Origin: Lusitaniella coriacea LEGE 07157
GTDB lineage: Bacteria; Cyanobacteriota; Cyanobacteriia; Cyanobacteriales; Spirulinaceae
Direction of reading: 5' to 3'
NCBI RefSeq assembly: GCF_015207425.1
Contig: NZ_JADEWZ010000023.1
Location: forward strand, 1 to 64,000
Length of the DNA: 64,000 bases
In this document: positions 28,159 to 36,826 of the stretch, in pieces
Numbering within the stretch: position 1 is the stretch's first letter
Layout: each line of letters opens with the position of its first letter
Program-made: the position numbers and the translations under genes
The notes under the pieces: generated by a model
What the model was told of the DNA's origin: nothing
The model's database searches: none
What the model saw: the letters and a program-made list of their open reading frames with translations, nothing else

Positions 28159-28246
28159 ATCCTTCGTTTTTTTGTTCAAAATTCAATTGAAAGAACCTTC
28201 TCTATCCTCCCCTTTTTCAAGGGGAGAAGACGGAGAGGGATCGAAA

Positions 28247-29524
28247 TTACAGCGTTAGGGAATGTGCGTCCGTTTCAATTAACTTCGCTAAATCTTGCAA
28301 GAATGCAGCCGCATCCGCGCCGTAAACCAGGCGATGATCGCAGGTAATATTCACTTGCATCTGACGCTGTACCCGCATTACTCCATCCGCAGTCGCAACC
28401 ACTTGGGGACGAGATGCACCGATAGCAAGGATCGCACTTTGGGGAACGGGGAGAATCGCATCAAAACGATCGACTCCAAACATCCCTAAATTGGAAAGGG
28501 TAAATGTCCCGCTATTGTACTCTTCCGGTTGCAATTGTTTGGCTCTGGCGCGATTGACCAAATCTTTCCAAGTGCGCGAGAGAGAATAGATATCAATTTG
28601 GTCGGCATTTTGCAACACTGGGGTAATGAGTCCCCCTCCCGGCATGGCAACGGCAACGGAGACATTAATATTGCTGTTGTATTGAATCCCCTGTTCGGTA
28701 TAGGTTGCGTTGACGATAGGATGTTTTTGTAGCGCGATCGCGACCGCTTTTGCCAACAACGCAGTCATGGTCACGCCCTTGGGCTTAATCTTTTTATAAA
28801 GCTTGTCTAGTTCGTCTGTAGCAATGGTGTAACCCACATGGAAGGTGGGGACTTCCAAACTCGCAACCATCCCCCGCACAACGGCTTTTTGCAACGTATT
28901 CAAAGGAACCGTTTGCCCCGACGCGACAACCTGTTGCGGTACGGCTTTGGGTGCAGGAGGCGGAGAAATTTGAGTGGGGGCAACTTGAGTGGCTAATGCC
29001 GTCGTTGGAGTTGATGGCTTCCCTGCGACTGCTTCCACATCCTCTGCAACGATGCGCCCGTAGGGTCCGCTACCTTGAAGGGTTGCCAAGTCAACCTTGA
29101 GTTCTTTCGCTCGTTTGCGCGCGCGAGGAGAGGCGATAATTCGTCCATTTTGATTGCTGGAGGCAGCAGGCGTTGCTGCGGGTTCCGGGCTAGGCGTTGC
29201 AGTCGGTTGAGGGGCTGCTTCTTTTTGTTCTGGGGCGCTGCTAACGCTTGAGGATGCTTGTTGTTGGGCGGTTTCAATTTCTGCTTCGGTTTCAGCGAGT
29301 AAGGCAATTGCCGAACCGACGGGCGCTTCTTGTCCTTCTTCAACAATAATCGCGGCGAGATAACCTTCGTAGAAAGATTCCACATCCATATCGGCTTTGT
29401 CAGACTCAACCACGACCACCGTTTCACCTTTTCCCACTTTATCTCCTGGGGCTTTAGCCCACGAGACGATTTTACCTTCGGTCATTGTAGAGCTGAGCGC
29501 GGGCATGAAAATATCGTGAATCAT
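28247..29524 (-). CDS. pdhC: Dihydrolipoamide acetyltransferase (E2 of pyruvate dehydrogenase)
   Basis: E2 transfers acetyl groups from lipoyl-lysine to CoA in the pyruvate dehydrogenase complex. The 425 residues contain one lipoyl domain (lipoyl Lys in ESDKADMDVE), a Pro/Ala/Gln-rich linker, a peripheral-subunit-binding domain (IASPRARKRAKELKVDLATL then GSGPYGRIVAEDV), a second Pro-rich linker and the catalytic domain. The active-site signature CDHRLVYGADAAAFL carries the His and Asp. Domain order and length match cyanobacterial and plastid E2. No other PDH subunit is adjacent. Confidence 0.93.
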   Translation of the reverse strand: MIHDIFMPALSSTMTEGKIVSWAKAPGDKVGKGETVVVVESDKADMDVESFYEGYLAAIIVEEGQEAPVGSAIALLAETEAEIETAQQQASSSVSSAPEQKEAAPQPTATPSPEPAATPAASSNQNGRIIASPRARKRAKELKVDLATLQGSGPYGRIVAEDVEAVAGKPSTPTTALATQVAPTQISPPPAPKAVPQQVVASGQTVPLNTLQKAVVRGMVASLEVPTFHVGYTIATDELDKLYKKIKPKGVTMTALLAKAVAIALQKHPIVNATYTEQGIQYNSNINVSVAVAMPGGGLITPVLQNADQIDIYSLSRTWKDLVNRARAKQLQPEEYNSGTFTLSNLGMFGVDRFDAILPVPQSAILAIGASRPQVVATADGVMRVQRQMQVNITCDHRLVYGADAAAFLQDLAKLIETDAHSLTL

Positions 29525-29608
29525 GGTGCAGTCTTTTGAATTGAGAAGCGAAAGGATAAAATTTCAAAACTATAGCATTTTACCGTGGCGAGACGGTCTT
29601 GGGGTGCT

Positions 29609-30808
29609 TTATTTGACGGTTTGAATAAAATCAAATAACTGGTGGGCTAATTCTAATTTCGTGCAGGAGGGAATGGTTTGTTGTCGTCCCGCGCGATCGA
29701 GAAATACGGCTTCGTTGGTATTGCTGGCAAAACCCGCCCCCGCGCGATCGATGGGGTTCGCCGCGATCGCGTCCAGGTTTTTACGCTGTAACTTTTCTAG
29801 CGCCGGTTTAACAATATCCCCGGTTTGGGCGGCAAACCCAATCAGCCGTTGGTGAGGGTGTTTCTTCGTTCCCAACTCCGCCAAAATATCCGGAACGGGT
29901 TCTAAGGGCAAGCAGTCGGGAAGCGCTTTTTTCGGGAGTTTGTGGGGAGTATAGCTCGCGGGTTTAACATCGGCAACTGCCGCAGACATGACAATCCAAT
30001 CGGCTTTGGGAAGGCATTGTAGCATTGCTTCTCGCATTTGAGCGGCGTTGGCGATCTCCAGGATTTGAACCGGGACAGAACCTTCTAGGGGCGCGCAAAC
30101 CAACGTCACAGATGCCCCGCGATAAAATGCCGCTTGAGCGAGTGCCAGTCCCATTTTCCCCGTTGAGGGATTGCCAATGAAGCGAACGGGATCGAGGAAT
30201 TCTCGCGTTCCCCCACCACTAATTAAAATCTGTTTGCCGACTAAATCTCGTTTGCCTTGGGTATAGAGAAGGGATTGCAGGGCGAGGAAAATTTCTGTGG
30301 GTTCTGCCATCCGTCCGGTTCCCACGCGATCGCACGCCAATAAACCCGCATCGGGACCCACGCTATGATATCGAGGATCTTGCCGCAATTGCTGCCAATT
30401 GCGTTGCACCGCAAGCTGTTCCCACATTTCCGTATTCATTGCCGGGGCGAGTAATATCGGACAGCGAGATGCCAGAACAGTGTTGGTTAATAAATTATCT
30501 GCGAGTCCGCAAGCGAGTTTTCCCAGGGTGTTGGCGGTTAGGGGGGCAATAAGGAAGATTTCCGCCCATTCCCCTAATTCAATGTGTAGCGGGCGTTGGT
30601 GGGTGGGTTGCCAAAAATCGCGATCGCGGTAAGCCGGATGGCGACTGAGGGTTGATACCGTCAAAGGGGTAATAAACGCCGTGGCACTTTCTGTGAGGAT
30701 AACGCGAACCTGCGCCCCAGCTTTAAAGAGAGAGGAAATAACTTCACAAACTTTATAGGCGGCGATTCCGCCGCCTATCCCGATTAGAACTCGTTTCCCT
30801 CGAAGCAT
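29609..30808 (-). CDS. coaBC: Bifunctional CoaBC (phosphopantothenoylcysteine decarboxylase/synthetase)
   Basis: This flavoprotein carries out two steps of coenzyme A synthesis. The 399 residues comprise an N-terminal CoaC domain ([40 protein letters not shown], and the PAMNTEMW motif). The C-terminal CoaB domain starts [19 protein letters not shown] and includes [17 protein letters not shown] and SAAVADVKP. All key motifs are intact. It overlaps no neighbour; the DUF2555 gene lies only 3 bases upstream, which implies a shared transcript. Confidence 0.95.
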   Translation of the reverse strand: MLRGKRVLIGIGGGIAAYKVCEVISSLFKAGAQVRVILTESATAFITPLTVSTLSRHPAYRDRDFWQPTHQRPLHIELGEWAEIFLIAPLTANTLGKLACGLADNLLTNTVLASRCPILLAPAMNTEMWEQLAVQRNWQQLRQDPRYHSVGPDAGLLACDRVGTGRMAEPTEIFLALQSLLYTQGKRDLVGKQILISGGGTREFLDPVRFIGNPSTGKMGLALAQAAFYRGASVTLVCAPLEGSVPVQILEIANAAQMREAMLQCLPKADWIVMSAAVADVKPASYTPHKLPKKALPDCLPLEPVPDILAELGTKKHPHQRLIGFAAQTGDIVKPALEKLQRKNLDAIAANPIDRAGAGFASNTNEAVFLDRAGRQQTIPSCTKLELAHQLFDFIQTVK

Positions 30809-30811
30809 CGA

Positions 30812-31027
30812 TCAGGCTTCGTCATAAGCTTCAATATCCAGCAGGTAGAGATAAGGTTCTACTAACTCTGAATTTTGAAACGCGATCGCGCGCAGCAGAT
30901 GCCAATCGCCCAAAGCTTCAAAAGGATTTTCGTAATCATCTTGCTCCAAACGCAACGCCAACCGAGCAACCTCTTCGACGGTTACGTTTGCCAAATCTTG
31001 CTTAGAATTGCTTAAAGTTTGTGTCAT
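30812..31027 (-). CDS. DUF2555 family protein
   Basis: A 71-residue acidic protein (TVEEVARLALRLEQDDYENP and FEALGDWHLLRAIAFQ) that matches what I recall of the cyanobacteria-specific DUF2555 family. The ATG at 31027 has a GGAG site 8 bases away, preferable to the Met 24 bases further upstream. It precedes coaBC by 3 bases, so the two are likely co-expressed. No function is known. Confidence 0.8.
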   Translation of the reverse strand: MTQTLSNSKQDLANVTVEEVARLALRLEQDDYENPFEALGDWHLLRAIAFQNSELVEPYLYLLDIEAYDEA

Positions 31028-31189
31028 CACCCCATCTCCATTGAGCCGCATTATTTTGTTTTGGCCCCCCTTATTCTAACCTGCTTCCTAGACCCCTCAC
31101 CCTTGTTTTGCGACGAACTGTAACGATCGCGCTCTAACGCTTCCCATTCCCAGAAAAATTTATGTCATAAAAAGAGCCATCAGTCATCA

Positions 31190-31231
31190 GGGAATAGGGA
31201 ATAGGGAATAGGGAATAGGGAATAGGGAATA
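31190..31231. repeat. Six perfect tandem copies of GGGAATA
   Basis: Positions 31190-31231 are six exact 7-base units with no interruption. Such heptamer arrays are common in cyanobacterial spacers and are prone to copy-number change. Confidence 0.9.
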
Positions 31232-31257
31232 AAGTTTTAAAAAAGTTGCCCATTTCT

Positions 31258-31339
31258 CTCCGCGTCCCCGCGTCTCCGTATCCCCGTGTCATCAAAAGCG
31301 TCAACCCAAGTCACAATTTAAATGCATAGCAGCTTATTC
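31258..31339 (+). repeat. Dispersed repeat, copy C (partial)
   Basis: The last ~38 bases (from about 31302, containing CCAAGTCACAATTTAAATGC and AGCAGCTTATTC) match the 3' third of copy A almost exactly. The preceding CCGCGTCCCCGCGTCTCCG run corresponds in position to the CACCGTGTCACC run of copy A but has diverged. Confidence 0.65.
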
Positions 31340-31410
31340 GCTCCGGCATATCCCCAAACGAGATACATTAAAGACTCATCCTGCTGTAAAAATCTCTAAA
31401 CGGAGTTTTT

Positions 31411-32094
31411 ATGGAAACCGTCTTGAGAGTTGGGCGAATCCTCCTATCCCTTCTGGGGTTAATTGCCGTTCTCATCCTTCTCCCCGCGATGGGATTGGGA
31501 ATTGCAGGAGAGTGGCAAATTGCATTTCTCACATTCAGTTACTTCTGTTTTTTCCTGGGAACCCTCTGGCGAGTGGTTCGCCACGGCAAGTTAGTCGAAC
31601 GCCGAAACGATCGACAAATTCAACACCTCTCCGGGCAAATCGCTTCTGTTTTTGCCCTTTTTGGTTTATTGGGCGTACATTGGATCGCCCTTTATGAATT
31701 TTCCCAAAATCGTTCGGTTGGGGGCGTTGGGGAACAATGGCTGGGCGCAGCCGCGATCGCGCTGATTCTCATCGCTATTCTCCTGTCGCAAATTGCGATC
31801 CGAACCATTGGCAAATTCTTCGATCGCCTCTCGATTAAACCCGATCATCGACTCGTTACCCACGGTATCTATCGCTCGATTCGCCACCCCATTTATACTA
31901 GCTATATTTTATTGTTTGTCGGCTGGTGTACGATGTTGCAAAGTCCTGTGAGTTTTGGGTTGCTCTTTATCGTCTGTGTTGTTTGGTTTGGCAACCGTAT
32001 TACCATTGAAGAAGAAATGTTGATTGAAAGATTTGGCGAAGAATACCAATCCTATTGTAAAAATACTAAACGTTTATTCCCTTATCTTTACTAA
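31411..32094 (+). CDS. Isoprenylcysteine carboxyl methyltransferase-family membrane protein
   Basis: The 227-residue protein has about five hydrophobic helices (for example ILLSLLGLIAVLILLPAMGL near the N-terminus). The conserved C-terminal SAM-binding end of the ICMT/PEMT superfamily follows: LVTHGIYRSIRHPIYTSYIL, then EEEMLIERFGEEYQSYCKNT. In bacteria such proteins methylate lipids or small isoprenoid-like substrates; the substrate is unknown. Start at ATG 31411 with GGAG 10 bases before. Confidence 0.85.
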   Translation: METVLRVGRILLSLLGLIAVLILLPAMGLGIAGEWQIAFLTFSYFCFFLGTLWRVVRHGKLVERRNDRQIQHLSGQIASVFALFGLLGVHWIALYEFSQNRSVGGVGEQWLGAAAIALILIAILLSQIAIRTIGKFFDRLSIKPDHRLVTHGIYRSIRHPIYTSYILLFVGWCTMLQSPVSFGLLFIVCVVWFGNRITIEEEMLIERFGEEYQSYCKNTKRLFPYLY

Positions 32095-32140
32095 AGACGG
32101 TCTTAAAAAGTCTGTTAAACTGTACTAAACCTTTAGATAA

Positions 32141-32713
32141 ATGACACAAGATAACCGATCTGTTCGATTAGAATTTGACCCAGATCGCGCCTATATCGCG
32201 ATTACTTACGATGAAATGGAAGTTGGATTTTGTACTCCAGAATTTGCTTCTAGAATTGTTGAAACCTTAAACGAGAGCGAACAATTACGAGAAGATCACG
32301 AAACACTCACAAAAGCCCTACAGATCGCCTGTATTGATATTCTCAAACGATCCGGAGGCGATCCGAGTCAAGCCAGCCGACTCATGCAACGGTATCTTGA
32401 AAAAGCCAAGCGCCCCGAACACGGCACGCGAGCCATTGCTTATATGCTGCGCGATCGCCAAAGAGAGTTAAATGTCAGCGATAAACAATTTGCCCGCTTC
32501 TGCGATTCCTATCGTTTATCTCCTCAAGAACTAAGAGATATTTATAGAGGCAAAGAGATTAGCGACGAACAACTCAAACTTCTCTCTAGAATCTTAGGGA
32601 GAACCGTTCAAGAACTAATGGAAGTCAGAGATGGTTTTAGTAATAATGAAATTGGAATGCTTGCGCGCATTCTGGGAACCTCAACTGACGAATTAGCAAC
32701 GTTGCTAAAATAA
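32141..32713 (+). CDS. Unrecognised soluble protein with paired C-terminal helical units
   Basis: 190 residues, no signal peptide or membrane segment. After an N-terminal beta-like segment (VRLEFDPDRAYIAITYDEME), the rest is helical. Near the C-terminus two similar units follow each other, ISDEQLKLLSRILGRTVQEL and FSNNEIGMLARILGTSTDEL. Both have the look of HTH-like helix pairs used to count turns to an initiation site. A preceding segment (VSDKQFARFCDSYRLSPQEL) may be a third. A DNA-binding or antitoxin-like role is possible but unproven. It follows the methyltransferase gene by 46 bases on the same strand. Confidence 0.65.
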   Translation: MTQDNRSVRLEFDPDRAYIAITYDEMEVGFCTPEFASRIVETLNESEQLREDHETLTKALQIACIDILKRSGGDPSQASRLMQRYLEKAKRPEHGTRAIAYMLRDRQRELNVSDKQFARFCDSYRLSPQELRDIYRGKEISDEQLKLLSRILGRTVQELMEVRDGFSNNEIGMLARILGTSTDELATLLK

Positions 32714-32806
32714 GCCAAAAAGTCAAAACCCTTTAATTCCTTAGAACATTTCGTCTGAGGTTAATTTGAGTAGAGCGATCGCGCACTCGCTTCCCGTGCG
32801 ATTCAA

Positions 32807-35647
32807 TTACAGGACTGACGATAGCATCACGCCCACTTGATTATTGAAAATTTCCATATCTCGCCGATCGCGATCGTCAAAGCTAATTCTAAACTCCTCT
32901 GGTACTTCATCCCCCTCAGAAGCCGGAAACTCTCCCATCTTTCGCTTGTTCGCCAACTGAGTCACCGCCAGTAATTCGCCATTAGAATCCAATACGGGCA
33001 TACACAGCAAGCTAAACGTCCGATACCCCGATCCTCGGTCGATTTTTCGCGCTAACTCCGCATCAGTCCGATTTTGCATATCGAAGGAAACCTCGACCGG
33101 TTTTTGCGTTTGTGCCACTTTTCCGGCAAAACCCGCCCCCAAAGGAATCCTAACCTCCTCTAGGGAGCCATCTTTTCGAGGGATTTGCGTCCACAACTCC
33201 TGAAACTCGCGATCGAAAAGCCACAGCGTACTGCGATCGGCATTGGTGAGTTTTTTCGCCGCCTGCACTACCTTCTGAAGAATCGCACTGAGACTCCCTC
33301 CCCCCTGACTAACGGTATTAATCGCTTGATAGAGAGAATCAATTGCCTGTCGCTGTTCTTGAATCGTTTGAATTTCTTGATGGAATGTTTGGAACGCTTG
33401 GAGAATTGGCAATAATGCTTGCGTTCGTTGCGTTATTTTCGTTGCATCGGTGGGATTAAAACCGTTGAGATCCACCTGAGATTCCAAGGGGATTCCCGGT
33501 AAGAGGGGAGATTGAAATTTATTAAGCAACCGAATCAACGCGATCGTTTGCCGATGAGAATTCACGATGGGAAATAACAAAATATTTTGCAAAGAATTCT
33601 GCTTCTTCCGATCGATCCCTGCATAGATCAAAGCGTCCTTCAAATGCTTAATCGGATTTTTGACTTTAATCGCGGGATTTTCAATAACTTTACGCGCAAT
33701 TCCCCGATTCGATGAGAGACTAATTTCTGTGGGACTTTCCCCTGGATTCTGAGCGATAAACGACCAAAGCTGCTGGGTATCTGGATTCAAAAAGAACAGA
33801 TGGGCGTATTCGCACTCCATATACTTACTAATGGATGCACTCATAAATGTCAGCATATGGCACAGGGTTTCAGCAAAAGCATCCTCGCTTTGTTCGACCA
33901 TTGCACTGCTGAAGACTGCAAGGGTTTTATGAACCGCTTCCTTCGGTTCGATAGTGGTCAGTCGCTTCAGTTGTTCGTGGGTTTGCACGAATTGAAGAAT
34001 GACACCCACCCGTTGATTGAAAACCTGCATGGATTGGCGATCGTTTTTATCAAAACTCGCCTTAAAATAATTGGGAACTTCGGGCCAATCATCGGGATTG
34101 TATTCTGGGTGATTGCCAGATTTTCGCTTGTTGACCAGTTGAGTGACCCCCAGCAATTTGCCATCGGGACTAAACACGGGCATACACAACAAACTACAGG
34201 TTCGATAGCGGGTTTGTCGATCGGTGTTCTTGGCATTTTCCGCGTTGGGGTTGTCGTAGAGATCGAAGGGAATGATCGTGGGGTCCCCAGTTTTTGCTAC
34301 TTGTCCGGCAAACCCGACCCCCATCGGACAGCGAATTTCGCCTTTTCCGGGAATATTCGTCCATAAATCTCCCCGTTCGGGATCGACCAGCCAAAGGGTG
34401 CTGCGGTCGGCATTCATCAATTTCTTTGCCGCATTCATCACCCGTTGTAGGATGGCTTTGGTGTCTAAGTTCACCTGATCGAGAGAACGGGTTGCTTCGG
34501 CGAGAGCGGCGGTTGCTCTGAGCTTTTTGGTGGCTTTATAACAGGATTGACAGCTTTCCAGGATGCGTCGAATGGGAAGAACGCACTTTGCCAAACGCTC
34601 GATATCGACGGCGGTAAAGCCTTTGTGAGAGTTTCCCGACCGTTGGTGTTTGTTGAGGAGTTGGATGACGGAGATTAATTCTTGGCGGTCGTCGAGGATG
34701 GGGAAAGCAAGGATGTTTTCGGTTTGGTAGCCGTATTTTTTGTCGTATTCTTGAACGAGGCGCGATCGCGGATCTTCGTAAACATTCTCCCCAATATGAA
34801 TGATCTTCTTACTAGACGCGACCTGACCCGCAATCCCTTCGCCAACGCGCACTTGAATATCGAGAAATTCGTCCCCGTCGCTTTGCGCAACCAAAGACCA
34901 CAGTTCGGTTTTTTCTTCATTCAATAGGAAAATCGTCGTGCGGTCTGCACCCAAAATTTCCCCTACTTTCGCTGTGACATCTCGCAACACCTCGTACAAG
35001 GCTTGAGCGGCACCTTGATCGTCTTTATTGTTTTCCGCTTGCGCTAAAATGTCCACCTGGGACATCAGTAATTTGCGCTCTAAGTCCGAAAAGGTTTTGA
35101 GAAATTCATCGTCGCTCGGTTCGACGGAATCCAGCAATTCTTGTAGGGTTTTATCGACCCATTCCAGGTCAAAAACCGAAGCATAAAACCAGTTATGAAC
35201 CTTCAGCTTGCCTTGTTGTTTGACCACCAACCCAATCAAGCGCAATTCCTTTTGTTCGGAATTACTCGTCGCGTTGATTTCTCCGTGTTGCAGGATTTTT
35301 CGATACTCTTTGAGGAGTTTAATATTCCGCGCTTTGGGTTGAGAAAGGCGATCGCGAATTGCATGAACGGGTTTTAATTCTTCTCTCTCTTGCCAATTAT
35401 CCAGCAAATAAGTACGAATTAAACGATCGACCCATTCGGCTTCTTCCCCATCGGGAGGGGAATCGTCCGCCTCAGCAATCAGCCGACAAATCACTTGAGT
35501 GAGGAAGGGTTCTTTTCCCGTCCAACTAAGAATGGCAGCGATGAGTTTTCTGAAGTTCGTAGATTTTTCAGCTAATTCTCTAGCAATTAGAACGCCGCTA
35601 TTGCTATCTTCCTGATGATTTTGAGAGGGGGGGGCAGTTAAACTCAT
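32807..35647 (-). CDS. Four-GAF-domain sensor protein without output domain
   Basis: 946 residues. The first ~190 resemble the C-terminal part of an AAA-like ATPase module (WTGKEPFLTQVICRLIAEAD, then a winged-helix-like region up to KVHNWFYASVFDLEWVDKTL), but no P-loop remains. Four GAF domains follow, about 200-370, 385-560, 590-760 and 775-946. Domains two and four share near-identical blocks (NADRSTLWL, GFAG, YRTxSLLCMPV, LANKRK). No cyclase, kinase, phosphatase or GGDEF follows the last GAF. Such multi-GAF proteins usually bind cyclic nucleotides or bilins; no GAF here shows the bilin Cys pattern clearly. Ligand and partner are unknown. Possibly an output domain is supplied by a separate protein. 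Confidence 0.85.
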   Translation of the reverse strand: MSLTAPPSQNHQEDSNSGVLIARELAEKSTNFRKLIAAILSWTGKEPFLTQVICRLIAEADDSPPDGEEAEWVDRLIRTYLLDNWQEREELKPVHAIRDRLSQPKARNIKLLKEYRKILQHGEINATSNSEQKELRLIGLVVKQQGKLKVHNWFYASVFDLEWVDKTLQELLDSVEPSDDEFLKTFSDLERKLLMSQVDILAQAENNKDDQGAAQALYEVLRDVTAKVGEILGADRTTIFLLNEEKTELWSLVAQSDGDEFLDIQVRVGEGIAGQVASSKKIIHIGENVYEDPRSRLVQEYDKKYGYQTENILAFPILDDRQELISVIQLLNKHQRSGNSHKGFTAVDIERLAKCVLPIRRILESCQSCYKATKKLRATAALAEATRSLDQVNLDTKAILQRVMNAAKKLMNADRSTLWLVDPERGDLWTNIPGKGEIRCPMGVGFAGQVAKTGDPTIIPFDLYDNPNAENAKNTDRQTRYRTCSLLCMPVFSPDGKLLGVTQLVNKRKSGNHPEYNPDDWPEVPNYFKASFDKNDRQSMQVFNQRVGVILQFVQTHEQLKRLTTIEPKEAVHKTLAVFSSAMVEQSEDAFAETLCHMLTFMSASISKYMECEYAHLFFLNPDTQQLWSFIAQNPGESPTEISLSSNRGIARKVIENPAIKVKNPIKHLKDALIYAGIDRKKQNSLQNILLFPIVNSHRQTIALIRLLNKFQSPLLPGIPLESQVDLNGFNPTDATKITQRTQALLPILQAFQTFHQEIQTIQEQRQAIDSLYQAINTVSQGGGSLSAILQKVVQAAKKLTNADRSTLWLFDREFQELWTQIPRKDGSLEEVRIPLGAGFAGKVAQTQKPVEVSFDMQNRTDAELARKIDRGSGYRTFSLLCMPVLDSNGELLAVTQLANKRKMGEFPASEGDEVPEEFRISFDDRDRRDMEIFNNQVGVMLSSVL

Positions 35648-36145
35648 GACATAACTCGGTGCGAGCGTATCAGTCCTTGATTCATTTCAGACTATCACAA
35701 CAGCCCCTTGACGGAGTGTTTTTTATAGTAAGCGTTCAGCGTTTAGCTTTTGGAGATCGGTACATATTCCTATTTGAAGCTTTATCGAACTTTTGATTGA
35801 CAAAAATAAATAGATGTGCAACAAGTCTGCTGGTTTCGATCGCGCGCCGTCCAAAAAAAAACTCAAGTCCAGCAAGAGCAAGCTTTTCAGTGAAAATATT
35901 TAGGGCGGCGCGATCGCGCTTAAACATAGAGCAAAAACAATCCCGTGCTAATTATTCGTTGAAGTTGTTTACGAACCTATGTCTGAGACCAATTCCCAAT
36001 GATGTTGCATCAAATATATTCCGCTATTACGTCCATATCACCTATTTATTTAGTGCAGGCTATCTGAGAATTGGTATGAGGAAATTATCCAACGTGGGAT
36101 ACTCTAAATTGAGATCGTGTTTTTCCAACACAAAAAAGAGAACAG
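35648..36145. other. AT-rich spacer with no supported gene
   Basis: About 500 bases. Two overlapping open frames on opposite strands (about 35736-35927 and 35797-36171) have unusual composition and no recognisable domain. One GCGATCGC octamer is present at about 35909. It may hold the decayed end of an inserted gene ahead of the SUKH-like gene. Confidence 0.4.
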
Positions 36146-36631
36146 ATGGTGGATTTACAGTCAAAGATTAGATTAATTCTGTCGAGCAGAATTGATGAAC
36201 TAAATGGCAGGAGAATAACTCATAAGGAAGCTGAGAAATTAAAGAAAACTTTTAGTAAACTGATTCCAAACTGGTTTATAAATATCCTATTTGATTTCCC
36301 ACTAATAGGTTGCGACTTTGAGTTATCTGAAGATTTAGATATTTCTGAATTAGGGGTTGGGATGCAATGGATGAGTGCTGCCGACACTATCTGGGAGTCA
36401 ACCGAGGCCTATCCAGGTATAGCTGCTGTATTAGTTGGGTATCTTCCTGTTGGAATGTGTACGTATGGCTCCGGAGATCCTTATTTCCTCAATACCAAGG
36501 ATATCGCTCTCCCATTAGTTCGTATTCCTCACACTGCTCTTGACAAAAACGGCAAACTAATTGAAGAAGATATAGAATTAGTCTGTTCTAATCTATCTAA
36601 TTTCTTTGAAATAGTAGAAATAGAGCAGTAG
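36146..36631 (+). CDS. SUKH (SMI1/KNR4-like) family protein, possible orphan immunity protein
   Basis: 161 residues with the SUKH-type core: an amphipathic N-terminal helix, GVGMQWMSAADTIWE, FLPVG-like strands (VLVGYLPVGMCTYGSGDPYF) and LVRIPHTALDK. SUKH proteins are typically immunity proteins against contact-dependent or polymorphic toxins, or housekeeping partners. No toxin gene is visible beside it. The region is AT-richer than its neighbours and follows a non-coding stretch, consistent with transfer. Family assignment is by pattern and is moderate. Confidence 0.6.
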   Translation: MVDLQSKIRLILSSRIDELNGRRITHKEAEKLKKTFSKLIPNWFINILFDFPLIGCDFELSEDLDISELGVGMQWMSAADTIWESTEAYPGIAAVLVGYLPVGMCTYGSGDPYFLNTKDIALPLVRIPHTALDKNGKLIEEDIELVCSNLSNFFEIVEIEQ

Positions 36632-36826
36632 AATTATAAAACTCAGGCAATGAAAAGAGAATATTGTCGCGATAGATGCAATCGCGATCGCGCTTCCCTG
36701 GATTTTGGTACATTATCAAATGGTATCCTCGGAAGCGTTGTATTTGCCCTTTGCCAGAAAAAAAGGCGATCGTCAAACCAATTCAGGTAAAATTCTTAGT
36801 CTCACTCAGTCCTTATCGGTAGAAGC

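Larger units (their letters stand above)
31028..31410. other. Spacer holding a tandem repeat and dispersed repeat C
   Basis: Non-coding region between divergent genes. It contains a GCGATCGC-like site, the 7-base tandem repeat, the low-complexity CCGCGTCCCCGCGTC run and repeat copy C, then the promoter region of the methyltransferase gene. Confidence 0.5.

Noticed and set aside
35797-36171. Open frame of 124 codons on the plus strand before the SUKH-like gene
   Set aside because: Composition is atypical (many Ser, Arg, Lys without hydrophobic core), no ribosome-binding site, and it overlaps the better-supported gene start at 36146.
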